Below, in pieces: positions 7,598 through 14,045 of a stretch of DNA of 14,045 nucleotides. The stretch spans positions 1-14,045 of the forward strand of contig CALGBT010000849.1 of NCBI GenBank assembly GCA_937884235.1, written 5' to 3'. Under the pieces are notes generated by a model that was not told the origin of the DNA, made no database searches, and saw only the letters and a list, made by a program, of their open reading frames with translations. A program made the position numbers and the translations under genes. The DNA comes from an uncultured Pseudomonadota bacterium. Lineage in GTDB: Bacteria; Myxococcota_A; UBA9042; CAIXZC01. Within the stretch, counting starts at the first letter, position 1; each line of letters starts with the position of its first letter.

Positions 7598-9457
7598 ATG
7601 GTTCAGAGAATGCTCACGGTCTTGCTGGCTGCCGCTTTCATGCTTGGTTGCGGCTCGGCCGAAGAGGACGTCAAACGGGAAGGACACAAGGCTTCCACGC
7701 CAACTCCGCCCGAAGGGACGGAAGAAGCCAAGGCCATTAAGACCAAGCTGGAAGAAGTCACCAAGACCGCCCGCCAGTCCATCACCAAGGAAGAAGTCGA
7801 GAAGCCTCCTGTCTCCGAGGAGTTCTTCGTGGTCACGGACGCCTTCGCAGCCTCGGGGTATCGCTGGGAAGCGCTGCGCCGCAAGCTGGCTGATGCCAAA
7901 GCCGGCGAAGGTCTCAATTACGCCAAGGTCACCCTCTACGATGGTCGCCCCGAGAACGTCGACATCTATGACGCCATGGGCAACCACCTCAACGTCGTTG
8001 CCTACCTCTGGGACAACGAGTTCAAGGTCTGGGGCTCGGTCTACAAGTCAGACAACGACCGCATGTTGGGGATGTTCCTTTACTGCCCGGCTGAGAACGA
8101 CATCTACGTCCATCCGCTCTCCACCTTCCGGGTTCACGCCCCTTACACCATCAAGGTCCTGAGCACCGACAACTCCATCATTGCTGAGCAGATTGACGGC
8201 CATAATGAACTGGGCGAACTGCCAGTTTGGCCGAAGTGCGAAGATGTTGTCGCATCGCAGGCCAAGGCTGGGCCCTACCAGTCCCCCTTTGGTCTGCACA
8301 AGGAGATCTTCAATTTCGACGAGTCCGGCGAACTCCTCGGTGCGGCCTCCTACGACATGAAGGGTGGCCTCGTAGAGGATATCCAGGGCATCGCCAAGCG
8401 AGAGCTCACGTGGGAAGAAGGACGCAAAACTGCAGAGGCCCTCTACACTGCGGATGAGATGCTCTCACGCCTCCTCTTCGAGTATGATGAAGCTGGCCGC
8501 GTCTCCCGGAAGAAGGTCGTCGACAAGGACGGCAAGGCAACGCTAGACTACTTTGGCGTCGCCATTTACGAATACACCTACGACAAGCGCAATCGCGTTG
8601 CACGGGAACTGCGCAAAGACACCATGGGTGCGCTCATGGCGACTCACGAGTATGAGTATGGCAAGCACCAGCAAATCGCCTCGCACAAGATTTTCGACGC
8701 CCAGAACACTCTGCAGACCACGTTACTCCACACCTTCAACAAGAAGGGAGCCCGGGAAGTCTACGCCATCTATGACGGCGACCCCGAAGCGGGCAAGCTC
8801 AAACTCGACGCCAATGGCGTCGCCCTCTACCGGTTCGCCTATACTGAAAAGGGCCGCCTCCTCACCGAAAGCCGCCACGGCACCACCCAGGTCGTAGACA
8901 AGGATGGCAAGCAGGACTATCTCCTGGTCAATGGCCTCGACCAGTGGGCCCTGATTCTCAACACCTACGATGCCGAGAAGCAAGCAGATATTGTCTCCAC
9001 CCAGTACGTCCGAGTCGATGGCAACGGCAACAAGACCTTTGAAGAATGGACTAACGAGGAAGGCAGACTCTCCTATCGCATCGAACGCGCCTTTGAAGGC
9101 AATCAACTGGCCAGCGAAATCAGGACGGACTACTCCGAAGAAGGCCTGCCACTCAAGCGTACCTTCACCGGGGCCGACGGCAAGATCCTCTACGTCGCAC
9201 TCATTCAGTACAACAGCGACGGCCTCTTCATGGAGGAAGCCTACTTCGCAGAAGACGGAACCACCGCCGCCATGGCCGCAGCCGGCTACCACAAGATGCT
9301 CCGCACCTACACTGAAGACCAGAAGACCAAGTCCGACTCCTACTTTGATGTCGCCGGCAACAAGGTCAAGACCACGGTCTACGAGTACAAGGAAGACGGC
9401 TCCTTCGCAGGCATGAAGACTTACGACGCCGAAGGCGCAGAAGTCCGCCAGCCGTAA
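7598..9457 (+). CDS. Lipoprotein with YD/RHS-like repeats
   Basis: The chosen ATG at 7598 is preceded by AGGAGG (7585-7590) at 7-bp spacing and lies downstream of a near-consensus promoter, giving 619 residues. The signal peptide ends in MLGC (lipid Cys 18), followed by a charged Lys/Glu-rich linker (about 20-75) and a region without a recognised fold (about 75-225, containing DGRPENVDIYDAMGNHL). From about 230 to the end it is made of degenerate repeats of the kind YDEAGRVSRKK, YTYDKRNRVARE, FAYTEKGRLLTE and YEYKEDGSFAGM. These resemble YD repeats of RHS proteins and other Tyr/Gly strand-turn repeats. It lacks an RHS core-associated motif and any C-terminal toxin domain, so it is not a standard RHS polymorphic toxin. 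It is a lone gene, divergent from the exoprotein cluster and convergent with the scaffold-like gene 20 bp away. It is predicted to sit on the periplasmic or outer face of a membrane. The function is unknown. Confidence 0.88.
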   Translation: MVQRMLTVLLAAAFMLGCGSAEEDVKREGHKASTPTPPEGTEEAKAIKTKLEEVTKTARQSITKEEVEKPPVSEEFFVVTDAFAASGYRWEALRRKLADAKAGEGLNYAKVTLYDGRPENVDIYDAMGNHLNVVAYLWDNEFKVWGSVYKSDNDRMLGMFLYCPAENDIYVHPLSTFRVHAPYTIKVLSTDNSIIAEQIDGHNELGELPVWPKCEDVVASQAKAGPYQSPFGLHKEIFNFDESGELLGAASYDMKGGLVEDIQGIAKRELTWEEGRKTAEALYTADEMLSRLLFEYDEAGRVSRKKVVDKDGKATLDYFGVAIYEYTYDKRNRVARELRKDTMGALMATHEYEYGKHQQIASHKIFDAQNTLQTTLLHTFNKKGAREVYAIYDGDPEAGKLKLDANGVALYRFAYTEKGRLLTESRHGTTQVVDKDGKQDYLLVNGLDQWALILNTYDAEKQADIVSTQYVRVDGNGNKTFEEWTNEEGRLSYRIERAFEGNQLASEIRTDYSEEGLPLKRTFTGADGKILYVALIQYNSDGLFMEEAYFAEDGTTAAMAAAGYHKMLRTYTEDQKTKSDSYFDVAGNKVKTTVYEYKEDGSFAGMKTYDAEGAEVRQP

Positions 9458-9477
9458 ACCTCTCTGCAGAAACCCGA

Positions 9478-9861
9478 CTATCTTCCGGATTCCTTTGTTT
9501 GCCAGTTCAGGATAGCTTTGCGCAGGGCTTCAGGGGCGATGACGCTGCAGCCAATCTTAGCCTCCGGAAGTCCCTCGAGGTAGGCCACCACCTCCTCTAC
9601 AGCCAGATTCTGTGCGGCATCGACAGAGCGATTGCGAATCAGCAACATGGTCGCCGCCCCGGCCGCGACCGCCGCAGCGCACCCCTGGGCCTGAAAACGA
9701 GCGTCAGCAATCTTCCCATTCTCAACCCGGATAGTGACTGTGACCTGATCCGAGCAAGCCGGATTCACCGCACTGCCGGTGCCATGGGCATTGTCAACAA
9801 CCCCGCTATGGGGAGGGTCCAGGAACAGCTCAAGGACCTTGCGTGAATAGAAACGGCTCAT
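9478..9861 (-). CDS. IscU/NifU N-terminal-like Fe-S scaffold family protein
   Basis: This 127-aa protein matches the IscU/NifU-N fold over nearly its full length: YSRKVLELFLDPPHSG at the N-terminus, then NPACSDQV (C36, D38), FQAQGCAAAVAA (C61) and KIGCSVIAPEALRKAI (C105). These correspond to the three cluster-ligating cysteines and the conserved Asp of the family, which builds and hands over Fe-S clusters in the cytoplasm. The residue before the third Cys is Gly, where IscU usually has His, and the second Cys motif is GCAAAV instead of the usual GCGSA type. Its ATG overlaps the stop of the upstream permease gene by 4 bp (ATGA), with a G-rich ribosome site, so translation is probably coupled. 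No cysteine desulfurase or other isc/nif gene is visible nearby. A dedicated role with the metal exporter is therefore as likely as general Fe-S assembly. Confidence 0.85.
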   Translation of the reverse strand: MSRFYSRKVLELFLDPPHSGVVDNAHGTGSAVNPACSDQVTVTIRVENGKIADARFQAQGCAAAVAAGAATMLLIRNRSVDAAQNLAVEEVVAYLEGLPEAKIGCSVIAPEALRKAILNWQTKESGR

Positions 9862-11147
9862 TGCCCCCCTTTTCGGTCCAGGTCAGCGCCATCCTCAGAC
9901 TCGTAACCTGCGGCCAGCAACTTCTGACGCAGCACCATCAAGTCTACCGGAGAGTTCAGGCCGATATGGACCTGCTTGGTTTCAACATCAACGTCGACAT
10001 GGGCCACGCCATCCAGCTCTAGCAGTGCGCCCGAAACCTTGCGCGCGCAGTTTTTGCAGGTCATCCCAGGCACCGCCAGGGCTACTTCCGGGTTACCGCT
10101 CCGCCGACGCCAGGCCGCCAGCACCTTGCGCCCCCTGGGAGCCACCAGATGGTAGCCCAGCAGCGCCAACAGGAGATAGCCGGAGAACCAAACCAAGGAG
10201 CTAGGCTGCGCCACATGATGATGGTGTTGCGCCCCCGCCCCACTACCAGCATAGCCGAGCCAGCCAGCCAGCAAATCCGTCCCCCAGCCAACGGCGATGG
10301 TGCCAAAAATGATGGTGCCCAGATAGACCGCCAGGCCACGCTTCCCCACCAGGTCTCGGGCCACCGCAATGGCCACCGCGTTGGTGGCCGGACCGGCCAG
10401 CAGAAAGGCCAGGGCCGCCCCGGGGGAGAGCCCCTTGGCGAGCAGCGCAGCAGCAATGGGGATGGAGCCAGTGGCACAGACATAGAGGGGAGTGCCGATG
10501 AGCACCATGCCCACATAGGTCACCCAGGTCATCCCCGTAAATCGCGCCACCAGATTGGCCGGCACGAAGAGGCTGATCGCCGCGCCGATTACCATACCCA
10601 GCAACACTGACCCGGCGATACCGGCCAACAGCTCATTGAAGGCATAGTCCACAGCCTTTCGCAGCCGCCCGCCGAGGGACACTCTCTTGCCGCCAACGGG
10701 CATGGAGAGCGGGGCTGCGGGCACTGTATCGCCGCGGGTGACCAGCAACATCAAGGCCCCCGCCAGCAACGCAATGGCCACGCTGGCCACCGGACGTACG
10801 ACCGCCAGAAATCCCCCCAGCAACGCATAGGTGGCAAGAATCGAATCCACTCCGGTCACCGGCGTGGAAATCAGGAATGAGAGCACCGCGGGCGGACTGG
10901 CTCCACTCTTCTTCAGAGTGGCAGCCACTGGCAGCACACCGCAGGAGCAGAGGGGCAACGGTGCCCCCAGGAAGGCCCCCTTCACCACCGACCAGAGCGA
11001 CCGCCGGCCCAGCTGCCGGTAGACCCAGTGCTCCGGAATGAATACGTGCAACAATCCGGCAACCCCAAATCCCAACAGCAGATAGGGCGCCATTTCGGCC
11101 GAAAGTCGGAGAAACTCGCCCCAGAACGCATGGATACCAGCCATCAT
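9858..11147 (-). CDS. SO_0444-type Cu/Zn efflux permease with C-terminal HMA domain
   Basis: This is a multi-pass inner-membrane permease of the SO_0444/YraQ-like family, members of which are known or proposed to export copper or zinc. Two related halves carry the hallmark motifs: PLPLCSCGVLPVAATLKKSG with ISTPVTGVDS in the first, and GTPLYVCATGSIPIAAALL with LLAGPATNAVA in the second. A His-rich loop (QHHHH, about 307-311) follows, then a last membrane segment and an HMA metal-binding domain with GMTCKNC (C364, C367). The start is set at the ATG at 11147 (429 aa), 12 bp after a strong GGAGGT; the next codon, also ATG, is an alternative. An in-frame GTG at 11201 is rejected because it lies inside the preceding gene's terminator hairpin. 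A TATACT hexamer at 11173-11178 is a weak candidate -10. It overlaps the IscU-like gene by 4 bp. The substrate is inferred from the family and the HMA domain. Confidence 0.88.
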   Translation of the reverse strand: MMAGIHAFWGEFLRLSAEMAPYLLLGFGVAGLLHVFIPEHWVYRQLGRRSLWSVVKGAFLGAPLPLCSCGVLPVAATLKKSGASPPAVLSFLISTPVTGVDSILATYALLGGFLAVVRPVASVAIALLAGALMLLVTRGDTVPAAPLSMPVGGKRVSLGGRLRKAVDYAFNELLAGIAGSVLLGMVIGAAISLFVPANLVARFTGMTWVTYVGMVLIGTPLYVCATGSIPIAAALLAKGLSPGAALAFLLAGPATNAVAIAVARDLVGKRGLAVYLGTIIFGTIAVGWGTDLLAGWLGYAGSGAGAQHHHHVAQPSSLVWFSGYLLLALLGYHLVAPRGRKVLAAWRRRSGNPEVALAVPGMTCKNCARKVSGALLELDGVAHVDVDVETKQVHIGLNSPVDLMVLRQKLLAAGYESEDGADLDRKGGQ

Positions 11148-11193
11148 GGCAGCATTCTCACCTCCGGTGCGCAGTATAGAAACTATCTGACAG

Positions 11194-11218
11194 AAAAACA
11201 CCCTGGAGAAAGCTCAGG
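11194..11218 (-). terminator. Candidate intrinsic terminator of the lamin-tail lipoprotein gene
   Basis: On the minus strand, just after the stop at 11222, CCTGAG and CTCCAGG pair (six pairs, one bulged C, loop CTTT) and are followed by GTGTTTTT. The stem is short, so efficiency is uncertain. It separates the 713-aa gene from the permease gene 74 bp downstream. Confidence 0.45.
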
Positions 11219-11221
11219 AGC

Positions 11222-13363
11222 CTAGAAGAGGGTCCCGTCAACCCGGGTTCCAGGCGAAAACGGCGCATCTCCGGGATGCACGATGAATGGTGCTGACGCA
11301 TCGCCATCGGTGGCTCGCACCAGGGATCGGTCGGCCCCACCCTCAGCGCCATAGCTCATGGTATCGCTGGTGCTCTCGTCGGCCCGATAGAGGGTTAACG
11401 TGTCGCCGCCATTGTTCAGGCCTAGTCCGCTGCCCACAAAGGCCAGGGAGCCAGTCTCGGTGGCGAAGTCACGGATCAGGTCAGCATCACCGCCGCCGAA
11501 GACCAACACCCCTCGACCTGGCAGAATCTCTGCCCCGGCGGGGAAGACAAAGCGAGTACCGAAGCCGTCGGCAAGAAACCATCCAGAGAGGTCCACGGGA
11601 GTGGCAGCCGTTGAGACCAGCTCCACGAATTCGTCGTCGAAGGGGCTGCGCTCACCATCGCCGTTGGCATCACCGACCAACTCAGGGGCGGGGTCGGCCA
11701 GGACCTCATTGATGACCACTACGGGCTGCACCTCAGGTTCAACCTGCGTGACACAGGTCAACCCGTGGGGCACGCATTGGCGCGACTGGACCCAGCTTCC
11801 CGACGCCACATCCATGCAGTCATAGCCGGCGGGACAGGCATCGGTGGAGAGGCACTCTGCCGTGCAAACCCGCTCGTCTTCGTTGAGCCGGGTACACTTG
11901 TTTCCGGGAGCCCCGCAATCCGAGTCAGCATCGCACTCTCCACAGAATCCGGCAACGTGCGCATAGGGATGGAGCCGCGGGTTGTCATCAATGCCGTGGA
12001 CTCCGTACATGGAGTGAAACCAGGTGCTATTGCCATCCAACCGCTTGAGCAGGTCAGAATATTTCCAAGGTGTGTGGTCGTCACTACCATCAGTGTCCAT
12101 GAGCGCGGTGAGGAAATTGCGCACCACACCGGCGGTGGAGGCATTGGAGAAGTTCGTGGTGGTGATGATGTCCAGGTTCAGCCGGTCCAGTTTGGCCGGA
12201 TTCTCCCAGAAAGCCTGCCCCAGCGCATAAGTATCGCACCCCTCGGCCAGAACCACCTGGTAACGGCCCTCAGGCATCTCCAGGGCGGCAATCTCCGAAT
12301 CGTCGATGTCGCCTTTGCTGGTCTTGCGCCAGTTGGCCAACGCAAAACCGTAGAAGGGTCCCGAGTGTCCACTGAACATGATCACGTCGTGGGTCGCAAA
12401 AGCCGCGATCATGTCGTCTTCCAATTGCTGCCCACCAGCATCAGTATCCGGGTCGGTATCAGTGCCTCCTTTGCCCCAGTACATTGAGATACTGATCTTG
12501 ACGTCCTTGCCATTAGCCCGCAGTGTCCGGGTCAGCGGTCCGCTGGTGCGGTTGTACTCTTCGTACGACGCCACGGGAGAGTCGAATCCGTCCGCTACCA
12601 GCCAGTCGTAGACATCTCGGGAATGCACCAGATGGTACTCCTTGTGATAGTCCCACCCGAAGTGCAATGAAATGGTCAACTCACCATCGTCAAAAAGCCG
12701 TTGATAGTCTATCCAGCCGTCACTTGACCGCTCTTCGGGCCAGATGGCCAGATCCACGTACTCCAGTTGCTCAGGCTGCACCTTGGCGGGGTCAAATCCA
12801 GCCCAGGGAGACTTGCGATACCACTCCTTGTCCAGCTCCAGTTTCTCGAGTTCGGAGTTGGCAACGATTCCCACCGGGAGCTGAAAATGATGGCGGCCCT
12901 CAGCATCGAGAGTTGTTTCCAACTCCGTGAGCAAGTCCACCTGCCCTCCCACTTCCTGCCGGAACTTGAAGGTGTAGCGCAGCGGGTTTTCGGCATCGGC
13001 GACAATTTCAAGGTCTTCGTAGGAGCCATTCTTGGTGAGGGACTCAAACTTGTTGTCGTGGTCATCCTCAGGACCCATCAGATACTGCAGCAAGAACCAG
13101 TTGACCGCAATCTGCCGGAAGAAGACCAACTCTTTGACCCGTGCCATTCGCGTTTCTTCGTCGGCCTCGGCCAGGCTGGCCTCCAGTTCTACCCAGGTGG
13201 TCCCTTCGACCATGTATTCCTGGGCTGACAGGCTGAAGAAATTGTCCGCCTTGCCCGGGGGGACAACGGTAGCTTCATCTTCCACACTTCCAGTCTGCCC
13301 GCCACAGGCGAAGGCACCAAGCAGTGCCAATGTCACCAGCGCAGTCCCAACTCTTGCAACCAT
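11222..13363 (-). CDS. Lamin-tail lipoprotein with possible clan-CD peptidase-like domain
   Basis: This 713-aa protein has a lipoprotein-type signal peptide (AFAC, lipid Cys 20; the Ala at -3 is less usual). Residues about 45-285 have no recognised fold. Residues about 286-425 show the layout of clan-CD cysteine peptidases (caspase/gingipain-like): a strand HDVIMFSGHSG with H333, then a strand YQVVLAEGCDT with C376 and the helix ALGQAFW. A Cys-rich segment follows (474-537, CGECDADSDC, CPAGYDC), then a lamin-tail beta-sandwich domain (about 547-713, VVVINEVLADPAP, DEFVELV, VDLSGWFLAD) carrying a Ca-site-like insert GDANGDGERSPFDDEF. The ATG at 13363 has a GGGAGGTT ribosome site and a plausible promoter upstream, and the gene appears to be a single transcription unit. 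Lamin-tail domains are often found on secreted or surface proteins. Peptidase activity is inferred from two motifs only, and the domain may instead be an inactive relative. Confidence 0.85.
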   Translation of the reverse strand: MVARVGTALVTLALLGAFACGGQTGSVEDEATVVPPGKADNFFSLSAQEYMVEGTTWVELEASLAEADEETRMARVKELVFFRQIAVNWFLLQYLMGPEDDHDNKFESLTKNGSYEDLEIVADAENPLRYTFKFRQEVGGQVDLLTELETTLDAEGRHHFQLPVGIVANSELEKLELDKEWYRKSPWAGFDPAKVQPEQLEYVDLAIWPEERSSDGWIDYQRLFDDGELTISLHFGWDYHKEYHLVHSRDVYDWLVADGFDSPVASYEEYNRTSGPLTRTLRANGKDVKISISMYWGKGGTDTDPDTDAGGQQLEDDMIAAFATHDVIMFSGHSGPFYGFALANWRKTSKGDIDDSEIAALEMPEGRYQVVLAEGCDTYALGQAFWENPAKLDRLNLDIITTTNFSNASTAGVVRNFLTALMDTDGSDDHTPWKYSDLLKRLDGNSTWFHSMYGVHGIDDNPRLHPYAHVAGFCGECDADSDCGAPGNKCTRLNEDERVCTAECLSTDACPAGYDCMDVASGSWVQSRQCVPHGLTCVTQVEPEVQPVVVINEVLADPAPELVGDANGDGERSPFDDEFVELVSTAATPVDLSGWFLADGFGTRFVFPAGAEILPGRGVLVFGGGDADLIRDFATETGSLAFVGSGLGLNNGGDTLTLYRADESTSDTMSYGAEGGADRSLVRATDGDASAPFIVHPGDAPFSPGTRVDGTLF

Positions 13364-13400
13364 TGTGAACCTCCCGCATCCTTACGCTTCGTCCGGGCCC

Positions 13401-13429
13401 CTGATACTGTGAAAGCCTCCGTTTGTAAA
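13401..13429 (-). promoter_or_regulatory. Candidate sigma70 promoter of the lamin-tail lipoprotein gene
   Basis: On the minus strand TTTACA (13429 to 13424, 5 of 6 to consensus) and TATCAG (13406 to 13401, 4 of 6) are spaced by exactly 17 bp. The predicted start near 13394 gives a leader of about 30 nt before the ATG at 13363. Confidence 0.5.
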
Positions 13430-13462
13430 GAGGAAAGCGACAACCGAGCGGCCCCGTGGGTA

Positions 13463-13478
13463 GACTCGCTCCCGAGTC
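13463..13478. promoter_or_regulatory. Inverted repeat in the divergent intergenic region
   Basis: GACTCG and CGAGTC form a perfect 6-bp inverted repeat around CTCC. No T-run follows on either strand, so it is not an obvious terminator. It lies between the divergent lipoprotein and response-regulator genes and could be an operator or an RNA hairpin. Confidence 0.25.
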
Positions 13479-13482
13479 GCGA

Positions 13483-13501
13483 TTGTGCCACGCTGTCACA
13501 A
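13483..13501. promoter_or_regulatory. TTGTG-N9-CACAA dyad, possible regulator site
   Basis: A 5-bp inverted repeat TTGTG/CACAA spans 19 bp. It looks superficially like a CRP/FNR-type dyad, but its spacing is one base too long for the TGTGA-N6-TCACA form. The rest of the 283-bp intergenic stretch (13364-13646) holds the minus-strand promoter, the GACTCG hairpin and the tandem repeat next to the regulator start. No convincing plus-strand promoter or extra gene was seen there. Confidence 0.2.
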
Positions 13502-13620
13502 CACTGCCCTGCGCGGCACGCTTGGTGGAGAATTGCACTGCCGCCATGTGAAATATTCTGGCGAAACCACTTTCTGCAGGATAAGGTGACGCTCGTGGTA
13601 GCAGAGAGATTCTCTTTCTT

Positions 13621-13652
13621 GGGGGCGGTAATGCAGGGGGGCGGTAATGCAG
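13621..13652. repeat. Perfect 16-bp tandem duplication over a start codon
   Basis: The unit GGGGGCGGTAATGCAG occurs twice back to back (13621-13636 and 13637-13652). Each copy holds a G-rich ribosome-site-like run and an ATG. The second ATG (13647) opens the response regulator. The first (13631) opens an 8-codon reading frame, MQGGGNAG, ending in TGA at 13657 and overlapping the regulator start in another frame. Confidence 0.9.
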
Positions 13653-14045
13653 GGTGAGCGCACAGACGAGTTGGCACCGGGAATACTCCCGGAATACCAG
13701 CCCACAATCCTCGTCGTCGATGACGAAGCGCCGGTGCGCCACTTTCTGAAGGTACTCCTGGAACGCTTGGGCTACCGGGTTGATACCGCGACCGGTGGAC
13801 CCGACGCTTTGCGCAAGACCGCCATTGTAAACTACGACGTGGTCCTCACTGACCTGATTATGCCCCGCATGGACGGCCTCGAGGTCATCCGCCGTGTCAA
13901 GGAGATTTCGCCGGAGACCGAAGTGGTGATGATCACCGGCTATCCCAGCTCAGAGACGATTGTAGCTGCAACTCGCGCCGGTGCCCTCGACTACCTGCCC
14001 AAGTCCCCCGACCCTGAACATCTGGCAGCCCTGGTTGAAAAGGCG
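13647..14045 (+). CDS. Response regulator, receiver domain (C-terminal part outside window)
   Basis: The frame is open from the ATG at 13647 to the right edge (133 codons visible). After a 19-residue N-terminal extension comes an apparently near-complete CheY-like receiver domain. It has the acidic pair in ILVVDDE (D25, D26), the phospho-acceptor D69 in LTDLIMPRMDG, T97 in VMITGYPSSET and K119 in DYLPKS, so all active-site residues are present. Phosphorylation by a histidine kinase is expected. The GYPSSETIVAATRAGALDYL style resembles receivers of NtrC-type regulators, but the output domain lies beyond the edge, so the class is open. The start is supported by an AGGGGGG run a few bases upstream, although the site is duplicated. 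It is divergent from the lamin-tail lipoprotein gene across 283 bp. Any regulatory link with that gene is speculation. Confidence 0.85.
   Translation, partial: MQGERTDELAPGILPEYQPTILVVDDEAPVRHFLKVLLERLGYRVDTATGGPDALRKTAIVNYDVVLTDLIMPRMDGLEVIRRVKEISPETEVVMITGYPSSETIVAATRAGALDYLPKSPDPEHLAALVEKA

Noticed and set aside
9458..9477. Terminator between the convergent genes
   Set aside because: The short palindrome TCTGCAGA is present, but there is no adequate stem and no T-run in the 20-bp gap.
11148..11201. GTG start adding 18 residues to the efflux permease
   Set aside because: The codon falls at the hairpin/T-run of the upstream gene's terminator, with no ribosome site, while the ATG at 11147 has GGAGGT upstream.
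13530..13550. Sigma54-like promoter (TTGG...TTGCAC) upstream of the response regulator
   Set aside because: The distance between GG and GC is 9 bp; sigma54 promoters need 10, and this spacing is strict.
13409..13657. 82-codon plus-strand frame in the 13.4-13.65 kb intergenic region
   Set aside because: It has no ribosome site, overlaps the promoter of the divergent lipoprotein gene and shows no recognisable protein features. Only its last 8 codons are of interest, as a possible minicistron.

Overview
The window reads as a GC-rich Gram-negative chromosome segment, most likely from a Myxococcota or related deltaproteobacterial-type lineage. This is an inference from protein style, not from a marker gene. 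The cues are several lipobox-bearing lipoproteins, Cys-rich disulfide modules, a MopE-type Asp-rich motif, a lamin-tail domain, PPC-like domains and very long Gly-rich exoproteins. No tRNA, rRNA, insertion sequence, integrase or CRISPR array was seen.

Layout. (1) Positions 1-7399, minus strand: a compact three-gene cluster transcribed right to left. It starts with a 354-aa Cys-rich lipoprotein, followed 13 bp later by a 1357-aa secreted multidomain protein and, 13 bp after that, by a second tandem paralog that runs off the left edge (744 aa visible). The two large genes share a 500-bp block with no mismatch inside otherwise diverged sequence, which looks like recent gene conversion (or an assembly collapse). 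(2) Positions 7400-7597: a divergent promoter region with a near-consensus sigma70 promoter on the plus strand, a TATAAT box on the minus strand and a perfect 10-bp palindrome between them. (3) Positions 7598-9457, plus strand: a 619-aa lipoprotein rich in YD/RHS-like repeats. (4) Positions 9478-11147, minus strand: a two-gene unit with a 4-bp ATGA overlap, encoding an SO_0444-type metal-efflux permease with a C-terminal HMA domain and a small IscU/NifU-like protein. (5) Positions 11222-13363, minus strand: a 713-aa predicted lipoprotein with a possible clan-CD (caspase/gingipain-like) His/Cys pair, a Cys-rich linker and a lamin-tail domain, followed by a plausible intrinsic terminator. (6) Positions 13647-14045, plus strand: the receiver domain of a response regulator cut by the right edge, whose start region is a perfect 16-bp tandem duplication.

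How the genes may work together. The three-gene cluster looks like a cell-surface or extracellular structure: a lipid-anchored Cys-rich protein with two giant paralogs built from tail-fibre-like, Gly-rich, beta-propeller-like and PPC-like modules. The permease/scaffold pair suggests copper or zinc export linked to Fe-S or metal handling. Both proposals are inferences from sequence features and gene order.
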